64,000 bases of DNA from Bacteroidota bacterium (GTDB taxonomy: Bacteria > Bacteroidota > Bacteroidia > Flavobacteriales_D > Crocinitomicaceae), in NCBI GenBank assembly GCA_006226425.1, contig SBGX01000019.1:1-64000 (forward strand), read 5' to 3'. The translations under genes and the position numbers were made by a program. A model generated the notes under the pieces. It saw only the letters and a list, made by a program, of their open reading frames with translations. It did no database searches and had not been told where the DNA came from. Below are positions 1-8,845 of this stretch, piece after piece. Positions within the stretch are counted from its first letter, which is position 1; each line of letters begins with the position of its first letter.

Positions 1-195
1 ATCCAGGTATAGCTGCCACAGGCACTCTGTACATCTGTTCCACTGGTTGGATTCAATATTGTCAAATCAAGTGTCACAATGCTATCACAGCCATTCGCCC
101 CGGTCAAAGTAAACGTTGGGGTATTCGTCGAACTCGTATAGGTGTTCCCATCAATCCAGGTGTAGCTTCCACAGACCGTATGCTGTTCTGTCCCT
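1..195 (-). repeat. Tandem ~153-base repeat encoding CGSYTW modules
   Basis: The bases at 1-25 (atccaggtatagctgccaca...) recur with few changes at about 154-178. The encoded unit runs from CGSYTW to the next CGSYTW in 51 residues and contains a GCDSIVTLDL core. The second unit is cut by the window edge, so copy number is unknown. Confidence 0.7.
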
Positions 196-2507
196 GAAAG
201 TGGTGCGTAAAAGCTCAATTCCATCCGGTAAATGCTATCGCAGCCAAGTCCTTGTTCTAATTTAGGAATGGTATCATAGTAGATTCCCGCTGTTTTGATG
301 TAGGAACCAGCAAAGTAGACCGAATCTCCGGCACACAAGGTTTGATCCGCATTATATGGTGGAAGGTCACAATACGTACAATTGTTGATTTTTTTAGGTT
401 CCCAATGAACATAACCTAACTGAGGATAACTCACACTGTATTGGTCCGAATAACCATCACCACAAGTGTACAATCTTCCATCAGCAGCAATTGCAGCTGT
501 ATTGGCCACCGATCCGGTCATTGTGACAAACTTTAAGTCTGTGTTCATTGCCACCGGAGAAGGTGCTTCGGACAAAAAATCTTCATACGAAACGGTATCT
601 GCCAATTGTCCGGCGCCATTTCTTCCCCATCCCCACAAGCTTTGGTCTACCTGGAGTCCCAGGGACTGCTCATAACCAGCGGCGATGTCAATCCACTTTG
701 CTCCCAGTCCAATTTGTCCAGGAGAAGAGGCCGCTCCAGAAGCCGTACCATCCCCTAACTGTCCGTAAAGGTTGTAGCCCCAGGACCAAAGTGTGCTATC
801 TGCCTTGATTCCCAACGAGTGTCTTCCTCCACCAACTATCCTGATCCATTTGTCTGTCCCCACCTGTCCTGGGATCGTTTGACTTCCACCCGGTCTTCCG
901 ATTTGTCCATCGGAACGATCTCCCCAGGACCATAAGGTACTGTCTTTTTTGATGGCCAGTGAATGTTCATTTCCTGTGGCAATCTGATCCCAATCTGTAT
1001 CCGTACCAATTTGAATCGGTGCATCCCTTTCTGTGGTACTTCCATCTCCGAGTTGTCCGTCAAAATTGTATCCCCAGGACCAAAGCGTTCCATCATTCTT
1101 CACGGCTAAAGCAAATTCAGATCCAGCCGAAACCATTTTCCAGTCGGTGTCCGTGCCAACCTGGGTAGGGGTGGTTTTCTTAAAAATAAGTACGGCTGAT
1201 CCTAATCCCAGCTGACTTCGTCCATTTCTTCCCCAGGTCCAGAGTGTCCCGTCATTTTTCACAGCCACGTTAAAGGCAAAACCAACCGCAACCTGTTTCC
1301 AGTCGTTGTCTGTTCCAACCTGTACCGGTAGGGCACTCGCAGTCGTTGTTCCATTTCCAAGTTCCCCATCACTATTCCTTCCCCAGCCCCAGAGAGTTCC
1401 ATCACTTCGTATCGCCATTGTATGACTGCCCAGGCTCGTCTTCCCGGAAGCAACCTGAGTCCATGTGTTTACGGTATCCACCGCTTGCAAAACGTTGCGA
1501 TTTAGACCATTTCCAAACTGACCAAAGGTATTTCGTCCCCAGGCCCAAAAGCCGTAATCCGAACGAATCGCCATACTGTAATTGAATCCGGCGATCAAAT
1601 CGGTCCACATCCCTACTCCGGAAATCAGAACTGGCTCGGAACGATAATCAATCGTCTGGTCTCCCAACTGTCCAAAAGCATTGGAACCATAGCCCCAAAG
1701 GGTTCGATTCTCTTTAATCAAAAGAATATGTCCGGAAAAACTGGCCTTTATTTTCTTCCAATCGGTCGCACTATCTACCTGCGATAGATCAAACACTTCA
1801 TTGTTTTTGTGCTGCCAGGACCAGAGGCTACCGTCTTTCTTAATTCCATAGCCGTAGTAATTCGCTCCTGACATTGTTTTCCACTCACCTGTTCCGCCAA
1901 CCTGCTTTAAACTAGAGGCTTCTCCGGAAAAAGCAGCTCCAACAAAAAATAAGGACCCATCGCTCTTTTTACCAAAACTGTAATATCTTCCAGCTGAGAT
2001 TTCTGACCAATCGGTGTCTGTCCCCAATTGGATCGGTAGATAAGTATGTGTTCGATCCGTTCCGAGTCCCATCTGTCCATAATCATTTCTACCCCAGGTC
2101 CACAAGCTTCCATCTGTCTTCATGGCAATCATATGCCCATCTCCCGCATCAATTTGTGCCCAGTCCATATCCGTTCCCAACTGAACCGGTGCCCAGTGAT
2201 TGGTCGTTGTACCGTCTCCCAGCGCTCCATAGGAGTTGTCCCCCCAGGTCCATAGGCTTCCGTCAAGCTTAATGGCTCCGAAAAAATTGTTTCCAGCCGT
2301 CACCTGAACCCAGTCCGTACTGGCATCTAGTTGAACCGGTTCGCTTCTATTTCGCTGTGTTCCCAGATAGCCCCCCCAATGCCACAAACTTCCGTCCACA
2401 TGAATCGCCACGGTTTGACCATATTTAGACGCAACTTTCTGCCAACATTGTGCCTGGGTCAGTACTGTGCTTGTTAAAACGATCGTAATTAGTACTATTT
2501 TTTTCAT
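1..2507 (-). CDS. Secreted RCC1-repeat propeller protein with CGSYTW repeats (3' end outside window)
   Basis: Reads leftward from ATG at 2505-2507 and stays open to the left edge (835 codons), so the C-terminus is missing. A short hydrophobic leader (MKKIVLITIVL...) ends near TQAQ. It is followed by about 14 RCC1-type units carrying variants of DGSLWTWGxNxxGQLGxG, alternating with TDWxQVxAG segments; this is enough for two seven-bladed propellers. After residue ~730 comes a region of about 51-residue repeats with CGSYTW and GCDSIVTLDL cores, common in large secreted Bacteroidota proteins. Some RCC1 units are degenerate (DGSLFFVG, DGSLWSWQHK). A T9SS sorting domain probably follows outside the window (inference). 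Role unknown: adhesion or surface display is plausible. Confidence 0.85.
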   Translation of the reverse strand, partial: MKKIVLITIVLTSTVLTQAQCWQKVASKYGQTVAIHVDGSLWHWGGYLGTQRNRSEPVQLDASTDWVQVTAGNNFFGAIKLDGSLWTWGDNSYGALGDGTTTNHWAPVQLGTDMDWAQIDAGDGHMIAMKTDGSLWTWGRNDYGQMGLGTDRTHTYLPIQLGTDTDWSEISAGRYYSFGKKSDGSLFFVGAAFSGEASSLKQVGGTGEWKTMSGANYYGYGIKKDGSLWSWQHKNNEVFDLSQVDSATDWKKIKASFSGHILLIKENRTLWGYGSNAFGQLGDQTIDYRSEPVLISGVGMWTDLIAGFNYSMAIRSDYGFWAWGRNTFGQFGNGLNRNVLQAVDTVNTWTQVASGKTSLGSHTMAIRSDGTLWGWGRNSDGELGNGTTTASALPVQVGTDNDWKQVAVGFAFNVAVKNDGTLWTWGRNGRSQLGLGSAVLIFKKTTPTQVGTDTDWKMVSAGSEFALAVKNDGTLWSWGYNFDGQLGDGSTTERDAPIQIGTDTDWDQIATGNEHSLAIKKDSTLWSWGDRSDGQIGRPGGSQTIPGQVGTDKWIRIVGGGRHSLGIKADSTLWSWGYNLYGQLGDGTASGAASSPGQIGLGAKWIDIAAGYEQSLGLQVDQSLWGWGRNGAGQLADTVSYEDFLSEAPSPVAMNTDLKFVTMTGSVANTAAIAADGRLYTCGDGYSDQYSVSYPQLGYVHWEPKKINNCTYCDLPPYNADQTLCAGDSVYFAGSYIKTAGIYYDTIPKLEQGLGCDSIYRMELSFYAPLSGTEQHTVCGSYTWIDGNTYTSSTNTPTFTLTGANGCDSIVTLDLTILNPTSGTDVQSACGSYTW

Positions 2508-2599
2508 AAATTGTCTTCTGTTATTTCAGATTTCAGACTAGTATACACCCTAATTAGCCCATTGGTTCAAATGAAGCGCTCAGGAACCGAAATTTTTAA

Positions 2600-2607
2600 C
2601 AAAACTA
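2600..2607 (-). promoter_or_regulatory. Candidate -7 element for the RCC1 gene
   Basis: On the minus strand this reads TAGTTTTG, matching the Bacteroidota TAnnTTTG element, about 93 bases before the RCC1 start. I see no convincing TTTG 17-23 bases upstream, so this is a half-site only. Confidence 0.35.
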
Positions 2608-2682
2608 AAACACTTTACAAATGGTTCGTCGCCCTAATTACTAGGTGACTCTAGATAATTATCATTTGCAAACCAAAATGGA

Positions 2683-5355
2683 TCAATGTTTAATGATCAA
2701 ATTTCTAATCACCTTCTCTCCATTTAGGAAAATAAGTAAATGATAATAACCATCAGGAATATCTTCAACACTCAATCCTTTTTGCATCGCATTTCCATCC
2801 CATCTCCTGATCGTTTGGCCTACAGCATTTCTTAGTTCGAATTGTTCGATAATCATGTCTGATTCCATATCTAAGTACAATCTATGATCCACCGGGTTTG
2901 GATAAATTTCCAAATGAAGTTCATTTTCATACTCTCCCAGAGAAGAAGCATCGCACGATTCGACTGTCAATGCAAGTTCAGCACTGCCAATGCAACCGTT
3001 AACTATCACTTCATATCGAACCGTATGAATCCCTACATCGACTAGATGAGGATCAAAAAGAGAGTCACTAACACCCAATCCTGAGAAAACCCCTCCTTCA
3101 GGAAGCGCATTTAAAACGATCGGTTCATAATAAACGCACAGTACACTATCTTCATTCAGGAACTGTGTCTCAGGTAATCCGTTAACGACAATTGACAAGG
3201 AGACCGTATCAGAGGCGCAAGTGTGGTATCCTGCTACCAGTCGGAACACATAAGTCCCCGGATTCGGGAAGCTGATCGTACTGTCCATGAAGAAAGTATC
3301 TAGTTCCGGCGGGGGATAAATAGTCATGCTATCAAAATTATCCCAGGTAAGTCCTGAAACGACCAGATTTGTCAATACGCATAAGGTATCATTGGGGAAA
3401 GCCGTCAAACTGAACTCCGGGGATTTAACAATCATCAGTTCATATTGATGAACATCTGCGCCCAGTGTATTGGTCACGATATAAGTTCCCGTGTCGCTTG
3501 CAGATACAGTGAGTTTTCCGGTAGCAGAGTCAATTTCTGGGCCTCCGGATGGATTTATCGTGAAGTCACCTGCCTCACCATTATTGAAAAATATGGGTAT
3601 CAAAATCTGATCTTCTTGACAAATAATGCTGTCCCGATATTTGAAGTCTGCCTCTGGCTCGGGGGCTTCCAAAACTTCTACACAGATCGTAGTATCACTG
3701 AGTCCACAGTTCGAATCACTTAGTTGATAATGATAACAATAAGTCCCGGGTGTATTTGCCTGAATGATTAATGTATCTGAAATAGTCTGCATAGTTCCCT
3801 GTTCTGGGTTATTCGCCGACTCCACCCAGCTTGCACTTAGGGAGCCTGCTGGATTCACCGGTTGGTTTGATTCTGAAAAATGAATATCCAAATTGCGAGC
3901 AAAACCGTTATCATTGATGTAAATATCTTCAATAATCAAAGACCAGGATCCATTCATTTCGCAGCCTATCAAGCCATCTAAAGATTCTTCCGGTAGATAG
4001 TGTTTTGCTGGTAATTCCTCGACCGTTTGAAGCGTGCTTGCAACATCGTGTACCTTATCCGTTGCGGTCTGTGAAAAGCAATAAGTCTTTAGTATTCCGG
4101 GATCCGTATTTCCTGGAACATCTATGGGTTCGCCAAAGTTAGAGATCGAAAAAATGGAGGAACTCAACAATTTTACCGATTGTCCGGTGGGACATATTAA
4201 TGTCATGTTCAAATCTCCTATGGCAGAATGCTCAATGTCCAGGCAAATCGAATCAATATCCGAAGCGGTTCCGATGAGCCCTGAGCCAGGCACATTATTG
4301 TCCTTCGGATGAGCGAGTATTGTTTTGGTCAACACCAATGTACTTCCATTACTTCCGATCACACCGTCGGGAATCAAGGCGGGTTGGTCCATCAAATTCT
4401 CTCGATTCAGTCTGGGCAATTGTACGTAACCAAGCAAAGTGTCTTTTTCTCCTACATAAATTTGTTCCTTTAGTGCTCGTGTTGTTCCACTTTCATTTGA
4501 AAACATGGCTTGTCCGCCTCCTATCCACACTAATTGACTCACTGAGTTATTGTTCGTGCAACGATTCTCTGAATTTGCATCTTGAACCAAAAATCTCATC
4601 AGATACAAACCATTTTGAGTAATCGTGAAATTGGCAAAAGCGGAATCTTTCTGGCTGTCATAAGCGGCCTGTTGATTAATCCCTGAGCCATCAGCCAAAT
4701 TTTCCAGACGCCACTGGAAAACGGATGTAAAATTGCTCTGGGGATAGAACTCTCCAGGCGTTCCCATATCAGGGTAAGAGGCCGTTCCCGCAATATTCAA
4801 TTGATCTCCGATACACAAATTCAAAATTCCCCCTGGATGCTCCTCCGGTTTCAGGCCATTGAACCTGGCCGAGGTCAAAATAGACTGGCAAGGAAAAAAA
4901 GCTTGTATCTCAAATTCCCATCCCGCTGCTCCTGGTGAGCTCGCATCTGTGGTGAAAACAGTCGTCAGACAACCTGAGGTATTGGCATTTGTTGCCTCTA
5001 TAGTATCTCCAAGGAACAGGTGATGCGGACTATTTTCAGCGACAATCAACGAACCATTAACGTCAGCGTCATCATAAATCAGTAATTGGTCTGCCGGGTG
5101 GATATCCAACTCCTTGACAATGAAACGCACTTTTTTCCCAATATCTTCTGGGCAGATCGTTATGGTATCGGAATATCCTACCGTGTAATTGTTCTCACGT
5201 CCATCATCCCAGAAAGTACCTTGTCCCTGCCAAAGCTGATGACCTGCAACGGCATCCAAAATAACATCCTGACCAAAGAGAGGAGCAAAAAAACTTATAA
5301 AAGCCGTTAACAATACGATTCCTGAGCCTCTATTTTTATCCTTTATTCTTTCCAT
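2683..5355 (-). CDS. Secreted protein with P-domain and T9SS sorting domain
   Basis: 890 residues. An N-terminal signal peptide (hydrophobic run LLTAFISFFAPLFGQ) leads into a CUB-like region with the phrases CPEDIGKKVRF and GAAGWEFEIQAFF. Around residues 330-500 is a proprotein-convertase P-domain (SICLDIEHSAIGDL, LICPTGQSVKL, GSWSLIIEDI). PKD/Ig-like segments with paired Cys follow. The last ~75 residues form a T9SS type A sorting domain (LEIYPNPVDHRLYL... ending VIRNLIIKH), so export across the outer membrane by T9SS is expected. I find no protease catalytic domain attached to the P-domain. Substrate and role are unknown; an adhesin or surface-structural protein is plausible. It lies downstream of nothing on its strand and is followed by the RCC1 gene. 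Confidence 0.85.
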   Translation of the reverse strand: MERIKDKNRGSGIVLLTAFISFFAPLFGQDVILDAVAGHQLWQGQGTFWDDGRENNYTVGYSDTITICPEDIGKKVRFIVKELDIHPADQLLIYDDADVNGSLIVAENSPHHLFLGDTIEATNANTSGCLTTVFTTDASSPGAAGWEFEIQAFFPCQSILTSARFNGLKPEEHPGGILNLCIGDQLNIAGTASYPDMGTPGEFYPQSNFTSVFQWRLENLADGSGINQQAAYDSQKDSAFANFTITQNGLYLMRFLVQDANSENRCTNNNSVSQLVWIGGGQAMFSNESGTTRALKEQIYVGEKDTLLGYVQLPRLNRENLMDQPALIPDGVIGSNGSTLVLTKTILAHPKDNNVPGSGLIGTASDIDSICLDIEHSAIGDLNMTLICPTGQSVKLLSSSIFSISNFGEPIDVPGNTDPGILKTYCFSQTATDKVHDVASTLQTVEELPAKHYLPEESLDGLIGCEMNGSWSLIIEDIYINDNGFARNLDIHFSESNQPVNPAGSLSASWVESANNPEQGTMQTISDTLIIQANTPGTYCYHYQLSDSNCGLSDTTICVEVLEAPEPEADFKYRDSIICQEDQILIPIFFNNGEAGDFTINPSGGPEIDSATGKLTVSASDTGTYIVTNTLGADVHQYELMIVKSPEFSLTAFPNDTLCVLTNLVVSGLTWDNFDSMTIYPPPELDTFFMDSTISFPNPGTYVFRLVAGYHTCASDTVSLSIVVNGLPETQFLNEDSVLCVYYEPIVLNALPEGGVFSGLGVSDSLFDPHLVDVGIHTVRYEVIVNGCIGSAELALTVESCDASSLGEYENELHLEIYPNPVDHRLYLDMESDMIIEQFELRNAVGQTIRRWDGNAMQKGLSVEDIPDGYYHLLIFLNGEKVIRNLIIKH

Positions 5356-5448
5356 AGAATATAAATTTACGTGAAAGTTCGAAAGCTCGTGATCCTAATG
5401 AATATATCCAAGTAATCAATTATTATTTTTTTAGATTAATCTAACTTA

Positions 5449-5481
5449 TTGAATTAGTATTTTATAATTTTACTACTTTTG
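5449..5481 (+). promoter_or_regulatory. Bacteroidota promoter for the di-heme/Rieske/porin unit
   Basis: TTG at 5449-5451, a 22-base spacer, and TACTTTTG at 5474-5481 match TTG-N17-23-TAnnTTTG. It lies 17 bases before ATG 5499, implying a short leader. Confidence 0.6.
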
Positions 5482-5498
5482 TCATCAAACTTAAGGAC

Positions 5499-6689
5499 AT
5501 GAAACGCGTCAATTATTTACTTTCTATCACCTTCATGGCTTCCATTTTATTGCTCTCGTGCAAAAAGATTTTTCCGACAGCACCGGAAGCTTCAGAAACC
5601 CTTGACGGACCTATCGAAGGCCTCTCCCCTGAGGAGAACAAGCGTTTTTTGGCTGGTGATGCAGCTTTTGCCAGAGCATTCACTCCGGCTACCGGGTTGG
5701 GACCAGGTTTTGTAGCCACCAGCTGTATTTCTTGTCATGCAGGAGATGGAAAAGGACATCCAAGTACCAGCTTGATCCGATTTGGTCAGGTGGACGGTAC
5801 TGGAAACATGTACCTGGATCGTGGAGGGCCTCAACTACAAAACAGGGCGATCCCTGGATTCAGTCCCGAGCAGATCCCGGATGGTGCGCATTTTTCGACC
5901 TTTCTACCACCCGCCAATGCTGGATTAGGCTACCTGGATTTCGTTTCAGATGCGGACATCCTGGCCCTGGCTGATCCCACGGATGCAAATGGTGATGGCA
6001 TTTCAGGAGTTCCAAACTGGATTGATCTCCCTGCTTTTCTAAATCCACGCCCCGGTTCCGTATCCCAAAATGGCAAATACATCGGACGCTTCGGAAAAAA
6101 GGCTGCTGCATACAACTTATTGCATCAGACAGTCAACGCTTACAATCAGGACATGGGCATCGTCAGTACTTATGTACCCATCGATCCATACACGGGCAAT
6201 CTTCTTGATCCAGAAGTCACTAATCAGGAAGTAGAAGACCTGGTCTTTTATCTACATACCCTCAAGGCACCAAGCCCCAGAAGTATTGAAAATAGCAGTC
6301 GGGCCAAACAATTGTTCGAAGACGTTCAATGTGCTGCCTGTCACCTTCCAAAAATGAAAACAGGAGACAGCCCTATTCAGGCTCTTTCGAATCAAACTTT
6401 TTACCCTTATACGGACCTACTGCTCCACGATATGGGACCTGGTTTGGATGATCATTACACCGAGGGACAAGCCCTCACTTCCGAATGGCGCACTCCACCT
6501 TTATGGGGGCTCGGACTTTCTCCCATTGCACAGGGTGGAAGTTACTTCCTAATGCACGATGGACGTGCCCGAAGTATTGAAGAAGCCATCCTATATCATG
6601 GTGGAGAAGCCCAAAACAGTCGCCAACTTTACGAAGCACTTCCTACTTCGGATAAAGAGCTCATTATTCGTTTTCTTAAATCTTTGTAG
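5499..6689 (+). CDS. Di-heme oxidoreductase-family (DHOR/DUF1111) lipoprotein
   Basis: 396 residues. A lipobox (LLLSCKK, Cys21) predicts a lipoprotein. Two c-type heme motifs, C76-I-S-C79-H80 and C278-A-A-C281-H282, plus the C-terminal signatures WRTPPLWGLG, LMHDGRARSIEEAI and YHGGEA, fit the di-heme oxidoreductase family distantly related to bacterial cytochrome c peroxidases. It probably transfers electrons in the periplasm; the substrate is not evident. Its stop codon abuts the ATG of the Rieske gene at 6690, and the porin gene overlaps that one, so the three are probably co-transcribed from the promoter at 5449-5481. In other flavobacteria members of this family often sit in iron-uptake clusters with imelysin; no imelysin is present here. 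Confidence 0.9.
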   Translation: MKRVNYLLSITFMASILLLSCKKIFPTAPEASETLDGPIEGLSPEENKRFLAGDAAFARAFTPATGLGPGFVATSCISCHAGDGKGHPSTSLIRFGQVDGTGNMYLDRGGPQLQNRAIPGFSPEQIPDGAHFSTFLPPANAGLGYLDFVSDADILALADPTDANGDGISGVPNWIDLPAFLNPRPGSVSQNGKYIGRFGKKAAAYNLLHQTVNAYNQDMGIVSTYVPIDPYTGNLLDPEVTNQEVEDLVFYLHTLKAPSPRSIENSSRAKQLFEDVQCAACHLPKMKTGDSPIQALSNQTFYPYTDLLLHDMGPGLDDHYTEGQALTSEWRTPPLWGLGLSPIAQGGSYFLMHDGRARSIEEAILYHGGEAQNSRQLYEALPTSDKELIIRFLKSL

Positions 6690-7130
6690 ATGAAAAGGCA
6701 AGAATTTATCAAAAGCTGCGGACTGATCTGTGCCGGTAGTTTACTCCTCCCCATGGGCATTTCTTCCTGTGCTGGCTCCAGAATTGTTCAGGGAGAACTC
6801 CGGGAGAATGAACTAGTTCTCCCCCTTTCCACTTTTGAGCGCAAAAAAAAGGACCAAATAGAACATCGGGAATTTGTCATCGCCCAACATCCTGAACTTA
6901 AGTACCCTGTATGCATCTATCGCAACACAGAAGACAAGTATCAGGCCTTTTTACTTCGCTGCACGCATCAGGGAGCCGAACTCCAGGTTTTTGGAGACAA
7001 AATGGTTTGTCCGGCGCACGGTAGTGAATTTAACCGCCAGGGAGAAGTAGAAAACGGACCAGCCTTTAACGATTTAAAATCTTTTGAGACACGCAAACAA
7101 AACGAGGAACTATGGATCAAACTTGTCTAA
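6690..7130 (+). CDS. Rieske [2Fe-2S] lipoprotein
   Basis: 146 residues. An N-terminal hydrophobic leader with a Cys at GISSCAGS suggests a lipoprotein or anchored periplasmic protein. The Rieske ligands are C91-x-H93 (RCTHQGAEL) and C107-x2-H110 (VCPAHGSEF), 13 residues apart, followed by a short glycine-containing loop, so one 2Fe-2S cluster is expected. It is much shorter than a ring-hydroxylating oxygenase and lacks a catalytic domain, so it is an electron carrier. The first codon directly follows the stop of the di-heme gene. It probably passes electrons to or from that cytochrome (inference). Confidence 0.88.
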   Translation: MKRQEFIKSCGLICAGSLLLPMGISSCAGSRIVQGELRENELVLPLSTFERKKKDQIEHREFVIAQHPELKYPVCIYRNTEDKYQAFLLRCTHQGAELQVFGDKMVCPAHGSEFNRQGEVENGPAFNDLKSFETRKQNEELWIKLV

Positions 7131-8356
7131 TTAAAAAATTTATCTTGTCATGTAGCTTCATCCTATCCCTGCTTCCTGCATGGACTCAACGGGACAGCTC
7201 CTTTTTTAGACGTGTTCAGGATGATAGCTTGTCGTCTGCTATGAATATGGATGCTGTTTACAATCGTCCCTTTCTTGCTTTGGGAAAAAGTCCGGTAGCA
7301 GTTGGTGGATACCTGGAAGGGAATTACCAGTATGCGGTTGAAGATGGAGTCAGTGAGGGACATCAACTAGAAGCGCGCCGACTTACCCTCTTTATTTCCT
7401 CTTCAGTAGGCAGACGCATGAAGTTTTTGAGTGAAATCGAATTCGAGGAAGGTGGTCGCGAAATCAATATTGAATTTGCCGCTTTGGACGTAGAGTTTCA
7501 CCCCTTACTCAATCTCCGAAGTGGAATTGTTATGAATCCGATCGGGGCTTTCAATCAAAACCACGATGGCCCGAAATGGGAATTCGTGGATCGACCTTAC
7601 TCCGCTACTCAAATGCTTCCGGCTACCTGGAGCAACGCTGGTTTCGGACTCTTTGGAAAATATTATCAGAAACAATGGATGTTTGCCTACGAATGCTATT
7701 TGACGGGAGGCTTTGATCAAAGCATCATTGAAAACGAAGAAAACAAGACCTTTTTACCTGCTGCCAAACAGAATCCGCATCGCTTTGAGGAAATCAGCAG
7801 CGGCCGCCCTTTACTCAATGGAAAAATCGCGACGAGGCATAAAAAAATAGGGGAAATCGCCCTATCGTACATGAGAGGAATTTACAATACTTTTGAAGCC
7901 GACGGACTAGTGGTGGATCAAGCACGAAGACTGGACGTACTAGCCATTGACTACCAACGTCAATTTCCCAAATGGCACACTCAAATTACTGCCGAATGGG
8001 CATGGATTCAGGTGGATATTCCAGACACTTATACGCAACAATTCGGCGGAAAGCAACAAGGAGGCTACCTGGATATTGTACAGCCCATTTACCGTAAAGC
8101 CATTGGTTCATGGTCCAATCCAAGCATCAATTTGGCCTGTCGCCTGGAGTACGTGGACTGGAACAATGAAACATTTCGGGAAACCGGAGGAAAGATTGGG
8201 GATGAACTCTGGAGCATCATGCCCGGAATCTCCTTTCGACCTAATCCGCAAAGCGTTTTTCGCTTGAATTATCGCTACCGTCAACAAAAGGACTTACTGG
8301 GAAATCCTCCCGCCCTAATGGCGGCGGTTTTATTCGGTTTCTCCTGCTATTTTTAG
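7112..8356 (+). CDS. Outer-membrane porin of the phosphate-selective O/P type
   Basis: 414 residues with a signal peptide (KKFILSCSFILSLLPAWTQ). The pattern AVGGYLEGNYQY, RRLTLFISSSVG, FLSEIEFEEGG, LRSGIVMNPIGAFNQNHDGP, and a C-terminus rich in alternating aromatic residues ending FGFSCYF, resembles OprO/OprP-like beta-barrels. The start overlaps the Rieske gene by 19 bases, indicating translational coupling. Linkage to two redox proteins suggests transport of a small anion or a metal complex that is oxidised or reduced in the periplasm; the real substrate is unknown. No terminator follows before tRNA-Ala. Confidence 0.8.
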   Translation: MDQTCLIKKFILSCSFILSLLPAWTQRDSSFFRRVQDDSLSSAMNMDAVYNRPFLALGKSPVAVGGYLEGNYQYAVEDGVSEGHQLEARRLTLFISSSVGRRMKFLSEIEFEEGGREINIEFAALDVEFHPLLNLRSGIVMNPIGAFNQNHDGPKWEFVDRPYSATQMLPATWSNAGFGLFGKYYQKQWMFAYECYLTGGFDQSIIENEENKTFLPAAKQNPHRFEEISSGRPLLNGKIATRHKKIGEIALSYMRGIYNTFEADGLVVDQARRLDVLAIDYQRQFPKWHTQITAEWAWIQVDIPDTYTQQFGGKQQGGYLDIVQPIYRKAIGSWSNPSINLACRLEYVDWNNETFRETGGKIGDELWSIMPGISFRPNPQSVFRLNYRYRQQKDLLGNPPALMAAVLFGFSCYF

Positions 8357-8401
8357 TATTGCAAGATTCAGATTTTATAAGTAATATTGCAGCTCCAAGT
8401 T

Positions 8402-8475
8402 GGGGATGTAGCTCAGTTGGCTAGAGCGCTTGACTGGCAGTCAAGAGGTCGTGGGTTCGAATCCCATCTTCTCCA
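8402..8475 (+). tRNA. tRNA-Ala (anticodon GGC)
   Basis: A 74-base cloverleaf: acceptor GGGGATG/CTTCTCC containing the G3-U70 wobble pair that is the classic alanine identity element, D arm GCTC...GAGC, anticodon arm CTTGA-CTGGCAG-TCAAG with GGC at the anticodon, and T arm GTGGG-TTCGAAT-CCCAT. CCA is not encoded. One acceptor pair (T6-T67) is mismatched. Confidence 0.95.
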
Positions 8476-8481
8476 CAAAAC

Positions 8482-8510
8482 AAAGGTTTCGAAAGAAACC
8501 TTTTTTCTTT
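8482..8510 (+). terminator. Rho-independent terminator of tRNA-Ala
   Basis: Stem AAAGGTTTC / GAAACCTTT around a GAAA loop, followed by a T-rich run, starting 6 bases after the tRNA. Confidence 0.85.
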
Positions 8511-8613
8511 TACAAAGAAGCCAAAGCTTGCTTTAGGGTTCTGAAATAAAAGCAAAAAAGTATCACAGAGTGAAACTTGGTTTTGGATTCACCTCTTCAG
8601 GGATCATCATACT

Positions 8614-8630
8614 AATCTCATCTTCTCCAC
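8614..8630 (+). repeat. Imperfect copy of tRNA-Ala 3' end (att-like or vestigial tRNA)
   Basis: AATCTCATCTTCTCCAC matches 16 of 17 bases of the tRNA-Ala 3' end at 8460-8476 (AATCCCATCTTCTCCAC). Together with the hairpin that follows, it looks like a decayed tandem tRNA copy or a site left by integration at the tRNA. Confidence 0.6.
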
Positions 8631-8641
8631 TCAATAAACAC

Positions 8642-8673
8642 AAGGCTTTCAGTAATTTCTGATGGCCTTTTTT
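8642..8673 (+). terminator. Second terminator-like hairpin after tRNA remnant
   Basis: AAGGC at 8642-8646 pairs with GCCTT at 8665-8669, and CAG/CTG pair inside, followed by a T run. There is no gene directly upstream except the tRNA remnant. Confidence 0.6.
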
Positions 8674-8845
8674 GTTTTCGTTGCGTGCTTTTTGCGTTCT
8701 TTTTTGGATATTTTTTTGAGTCGGCAAAGCGTGTTTATACCTTTTTGATTTTTGAAGATTCCTACAATGATTATTCCAAGTTAACTTTTTACTAATTTTA
8801 ACGGTAATCTTGAGTTTAATGGTTTAATTGAGTGAATCAACAAGA

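Larger units (their letters stand above)
8511..8845. other. Gene-free stretch with vestigial tRNA 3' end
   Basis: About 335 bases without a supportable ORF. It contains a diverged copy of the tRNA-Ala 3' end (8614-8630) and its own terminator-like hairpin (8642-8673), then AT-rich sequence up to the Sel1 gene. No clear promoter motif was found. Confidence 0.6.

Noticed and set aside
466-2272. Several plus-strand ORFs within the RCC1 gene
   Set aside because: Composed of Pro/Ser/Leu-rich shadow repeats of the RCC1 units on the opposite strand.
8828-8845. TTG start for the Sel1 protein
   Set aside because: The signal peptide begins at the ATG at 8846.
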